64,000 nt of DNA from Brevibacterium casei CIP 102111 (lineage in GTDB: Bacteria > Actinomycetota > Actinomycetes > Actinomycetales > Brevibacteriaceae), in NCBI RefSeq assembly GCF_900169275.1, contig NZ_FXZC01000001.1, forward strand, positions 248,001-312,000, written 5' to 3'. Both the position numbers and the translations under genes were made by a program. Below are positions 61,141-64,000 of the stretch, piece after piece. Position 1 is the first letter of the stretch; each line of letters opens with the position of its first letter. Below the pieces are notes generated by a model. That model was not told the origin of the DNA. It did not search any database and was given only the letters and a program-made list of their open reading frames with translations.

Positions 61141-61607
61141 TGCGTCTCCTTCGGCTGTGCTTCGAAACTTGTCGGTCCCGCGGACCGCTCGGTTCGTCGT
61201 CGGTGACGACGGCCGTCCGACCGGGTACCGCTGATGTGTCCGCATCCGAGCCTAGACCGCCGAGGCGGTGATTTCAGGAAAGGTCGCCCTGAGTTCCCGT
61301 GGACTCGGGGAATTCACGGCCCCCGACGGGCCGGCGGTGAGGCGAGGAAGGGGAAGAGTGTCAGCGGGGCCGGCTCTGCGGCAGTCCGTGCGCTGTCGAA
61401 CGGATGAGGGACGGCCGGCCGTGTGGCCGGTAGGGGCTGTGACCGGGGGAGACGCCGAGGCGGGCGACCGTGATCAGGAATCGCTGAGTGAATGAATTCA
61501 TCGGACAAAAAATATCGAATAAATTGGGAACAGACTATTGCCTGCGTCACACTCAAGGAGTAGACTCGGAGGCAACAACACAGACGTTGGCAGGCGGATC
61601 AGGAGTC
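61141..61607. promoter_or_regulatory. 467-bp gap with AT-rich divergent promoter region
   Basis: No gene is seen. Bases 61480-61560 are markedly AT-rich for this genome and hold the palindrome ATGAATTCAT (61492-61501), an A-tract (61506-61511) and TAAATTGGGAACAGACTATT, a likely promoter for the HNH gene. CCGCCGAGGCGG, the dispersed 12-mer, lies at 61257-61268. Confidence 0.5.
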
Positions 61608-63671
61608 ATGACGCTCACCCCGGACAGGCAGCACCCCGGCGACGACAGTCGTTCCGCTGGATCGCGCCGCGGCGGGAAGCCGGCGAAGGGTGTGGGCGGA
61701 AATTCGGCGAAGAATGCGCATCGCGGCAGCGCGAGCGGTCAGTCGTCGCTGTTCGACCAGCTCCGCGATGCCGGGTTCGATCTCACCGGCCACAGCCTCG
61801 CCGACCGATTCGACGAGATCCCCGGCGGGCCCGGTGTATCGGATTGTGATGAGCCGGAACGTGACGGCGATGTGCCGTTCGATCCCCATGCGGACGAGAG
61901 TGTCGGGCAGGCGGGGTCTGCCGAGGAGACTCCCGGCCACCGCCCGCACGACGGAGACGTGACGTCAGCGCTGGCTGCGGACACACCTTCGCCGGAGGCG
62001 ATGATGCCGGACACTCGTCGGCTGAGCCGACATTCGATGCTCAGCGACGAGGAATGGTCGGCGCTCTCGCGGTTCGCGCCAGAGGTGCTCGACGGGATCA
62101 CGGGTCTGACCACGCTCAACGATGAGCTGCGGTCCTTCGAACGGCCCATGGGCCCGGAGGAGGCCGTGATGCTCACCGACGCCCTCGAAGCCCTCGACCG
62201 GGTCAACAGGTCGCTGTTCGCAGTGACCCTGGCCGTCTTCGAACGCGTCGGAACGCCCACCGACTTCGGGGCGAAGACGACGAAGTCCCTCATCCAGAAC
62301 CGGCTCGGTCTGACAGGGGCGGAAGCGAACCGTCGCACCGAACTCGCACGGAACTTCGGCGGCCGTGTCGACATCACCGGCCAGGCGATGCCGCCCCTCA
62401 ACCCGGCGGCCGCGAGCGGACTGCACGACGGCACCCTCTCCGAAGGACAGGCCTCGGTCATCGCCGAGTGCATGAAGCGTCTGCCGACATGGGTGAGTGC
62501 CGAACTGCGCGAGGAGACCGAGGCGAAACTCGTCAGCGAGGCGAGAAGGGTCCGCGTCTCGGACATCAGGGAGATCTTCCAGCGGATGCTCGACATCATC
62601 GACCCCGACGGACAGGAGCCGTCGCAGTCGCGGGACCGAGCGGACTATTCGGTCCACCTCAGGGCCCGACGCAACGGTGACTGGGATCTGACCGGCCGTC
62701 TCGACCCGATCACCGGAGGACTCCTCAACGGTCTTCTCACCTCGAGGATCGAATCGTGCCGCAGAGGTGGCGCTGCCGCATCGACCTCGGTGGGGCCAGA
62801 CTCATCGAGCCCTGGCAGGCCATACTCATCGAGCGCTGGCAATGCCGACAGTGCTGGACTTGGAGGCGGGGTCGCTGGCGACTGCGGTACGGGCAGCGAC
62901 GTCGACGACGACGCCTTCGCGGTACTCGACGCGGTGCTCTCGGGGCAGCGCCATGATGCCCCGATGTTCGCGCAGGACGGCAGCGGTGCCGCATTGGACG
63001 GAAGCGGACGGCCCTGTGAGGGCGAGACGTCCGGTGCCTACGGAGTCCGTGAGGACGGCACCCAGATCAGCACCCTTGAGGCCCAGCCGACCGTGCGCCG
63101 GTGGATCTACGAACGCTTCGCCACTCTGATCGGCAAGATCGAGATGACCCGACCCACGTCGGGCGCACGGTACTCCCTCGTTGTGACGGCCAAGGCCGAA
63201 GACCTCGCCGCGAACACCGGTTCGGGTCGGACGGGAACCGAGAACCCCGTGCCCATCGAGGAACTCACCGCGTCGGGACTCAATGGACGAGTCTTCTTCC
63301 ACCTCATGAGTGATCAGGCGACGACCGTGCAGGTCGCCACCGAGAAGCGCTTCGCCGACGAGAAGCAGACGGCGATCATCACCGCCCGTGATCAGGGGTG
63401 TTCGTTCCCCGGATGCGACTCCCCACCGGGGTGGTGCGAAGTGCACCACATCGTCCCGTGGGCGGAGGAGGGTCGCACAGACATCAACAACCTCACGCTC
63501 GCATGCGGCGCCCACCACCACCTCATCGACAAATCCGACTGGCACGCGATCATGCTCACCGATGGACGACCGGCGTGGGTGCCACCTGCGTCGATCGACC
63601 CGGCGCGACAACCCATCCTTCACGCGAGATTCATCGCCAAGCAGATCATCGACACGCTCTTCGACACGTGA
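61608..63671 (+). CDS. DUF222 / HNH endonuclease-domain protein
   Basis: 687 residues from ATG 61608 (AGGAG close upstream; an in-frame ATG lies 40 codons earlier). A disordered N-terminal 110 residues precede the helical DUF222 domain (about 150-370: PMGPEEAVMLTDALEALDRV, ANRRTELARNFGGRV). A Ser/Gly-rich variable insert (about 385-450) follows, including a duplicated 24-bp segment near 62796-62843. The C-terminal HNH domain reads CSFPGCDSPPGWCEVHHIVP, TDINNLTLACGAHHH. These multicopy actinobacterial proteins are often found in repeated families and may be mobile or defence-related. Nuclease activity is predicted, not shown. Confidence 0.9.
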   Translation: MTLTPDRQHPGDDSRSAGSRRGGKPAKGVGGNSAKNAHRGSASGQSSLFDQLRDAGFDLTGHSLADRFDEIPGGPGVSDCDEPERDGDVPFDPHADESVGQAGSAEETPGHRPHDGDVTSALAADTPSPEAMMPDTRRLSRHSMLSDEEWSALSRFAPEVLDGITGLTTLNDELRSFERPMGPEEAVMLTDALEALDRVNRSLFAVTLAVFERVGTPTDFGAKTTKSLIQNRLGLTGAEANRRTELARNFGGRVDITGQAMPPLNPAAASGLHDGTLSEGQASVIAECMKRLPTWVSAELREETEAKLVSEARRVRVSDIREIFQRMLDIIDPDGQEPSQSRDRADYSVHLRARRNGDWDLTGRLDPITGGLLNGLLTSRIESCRRGGAAASTSVGPDSSSPGRPYSSSAGNADSAGLGGGVAGDCGTGSDVDDDAFAVLDAVLSGQRHDAPMFAQDGSGAALDGSGRPCEGETSGAYGVREDGTQISTLEAQPTVRRWIYERFATLIGKIEMTRPTSGARYSLVVTAKAEDLAANTGSGRTGTENPVPIEELTASGLNGRVFFHLMSDQATTVQVATEKRFADEKQTAIITARDQGCSFPGCDSPPGWCEVHHIVPWAEEGRTDINNLTLACGAHHHLIDKSDWHAIMLTDGRPAWVPPASIDPARQPILHARFIAKQIIDTLFDT

Positions 63672-63720
63672 ACCCGACACGGTCTTCGCCCCCCCTGAAC
63701 GTGACGAGCGCCGACTGCTG

Positions 63721-63760
63721 GGGCCGACTGTCTGCGGGGCCGACTGTCTGCGGGGCCGAC
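63721..63760. repeat. Tandem 16-bp repeat
   Basis: GGGCCGACTGTCTGCG occurs twice exactly (63721-63736 and 63737-63752), followed by a partial third copy (63753-63760), 50 bases after the HNH stop. The rest of 63672-63904 contains no gene. Confidence 0.9.
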
Positions 63761-63904
63761 CACTGGGGCGGACCACCACGGCCGGGTGTCCCCAACACCA
63801 TGACCGAGCATCCCCGCTGCCGGTCGCCACGACAGAGCAAGGAGCGCTGTTCGAGGCACGGAACGGTTTGAGCTCGGCACCGGTGCGGGCATAGCGTGAC
63901 GAGC

Positions 63905-64000
63905 ATGAGCACTGGGGAGCCGAATCCGACGAGCGACCGGCGCACCGTCGTCGCCGTCTTCCTCGCCGGTGTCGCGGTGTTCCTCGTCCTCTACGAGACG
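63905..64000 (+). CDS. Start of a membrane protein, truncated by window edge
   Basis: Only 32 codons are visible: a polar N-terminus (STGEPNPTSDRRT) then a hydrophobic segment (VVAVFLAGVAVFLVLYET) reaching the edge. The composition suggests a first transmembrane helix, for example of a transporter. No family can be assigned. Confidence 0.5.
   Translation, partial: MSTGEPNPTSDRRTVVAVFLAGVAVFLVLYET

Overview
This window looks like chromosomal DNA of a high-GC actinobacterium, most likely Brevibacterium or a close relative in the Micrococcales. That is an inference, not a database result. It rests on strong GC bias at third codon positions, an OleBC-fusion olefin locus, a DUF222/HNH endonuclease gene, a DUF4235 protein, an LPxTG-anchored peptidase and several likely leaderless promoters. 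I found no rRNA, tRNA, CRISPR array, prophage or intact insertion sequence.

Layout. 1-6922: an amino-sugar locus (divergent MFS porter, SIS protein, ROK kinase, PfkB kinase, class II aldolase, DeoR regulator, NagA) that reads as import, phosphorylation, deacetylation, deamination/isomerisation, second phosphorylation and aldol cleavage of N-acetylgalactosamine or a similar sugar. 6975-8746: an isochorismatase-fold pseudoenzyme, then a DUF559 nuclease-fold gene bracketed by two inverted copies of a 66-bp palindromic repeat. 8937-11923: membrane protein, PCu(A)C copper chaperone and Tat-exported DyP peroxidase, resembling the Streptomyces ecuC/dtpA copper locus. 11941-16987: ogt, a betaine/proline-type ABC importer with a structured leader, and aroD. 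17117-26088: small membrane proteins, a PabC-like lyase, a ferritin-VIT metal exporter, a cell-wall-anchored M28 aminopeptidase behind a CRP/GlxR-like box, a DUF3817 protein, a flotillin and a CDF metal exporter. 26182-33606: a tartrate/D-malate dehydrogenase, LysR regulator and DASS dicarboxylate transporter sharing an operator, then an NSAR/OSBS-type enolase, an FkbM methyltransferase and an M20 peptidase. 33744-44777: a GCS2-type ligase, cupin, aminotransferase, a zinc-site ArsR with an orphan FecB-type lipoprotein and a cell-wall lysozyme-like protein, a GyrI-like protein, a MerR-controlled HEAT module, an LssY_C membrane protein and a SRPBCC protein. 44809-49918: a MarR regulator with a Gly/His-rich insert facing a partner protein across an operator cluster, prpE, a low-complexity membrane protein and a repeat array. 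49919-55387: a P-loop kinase and oleA-oleBC-oleD. 55634-64000: a membrane protein, SDR, RpiR regulator, a 911-bp gene-poor stretch, a ferredoxin-GOGAT-like FMN protein, the HNH protein and a truncated membrane protein.

The most interesting signals are the repeat-bracketed DUF559 unit; a near-palindromic 12-mer (CCGCC-GA-GGCGG) scattered through genes and gaps in both orientations; a MerR-HEAT fusion regulator next to a HEAT protein under a perfect MerR-type dyad; a MarR-like protein that seems to have lost its winged helix; and a 45-bp promoter block shared by the dehydrogenase and dicarboxylate transporter.
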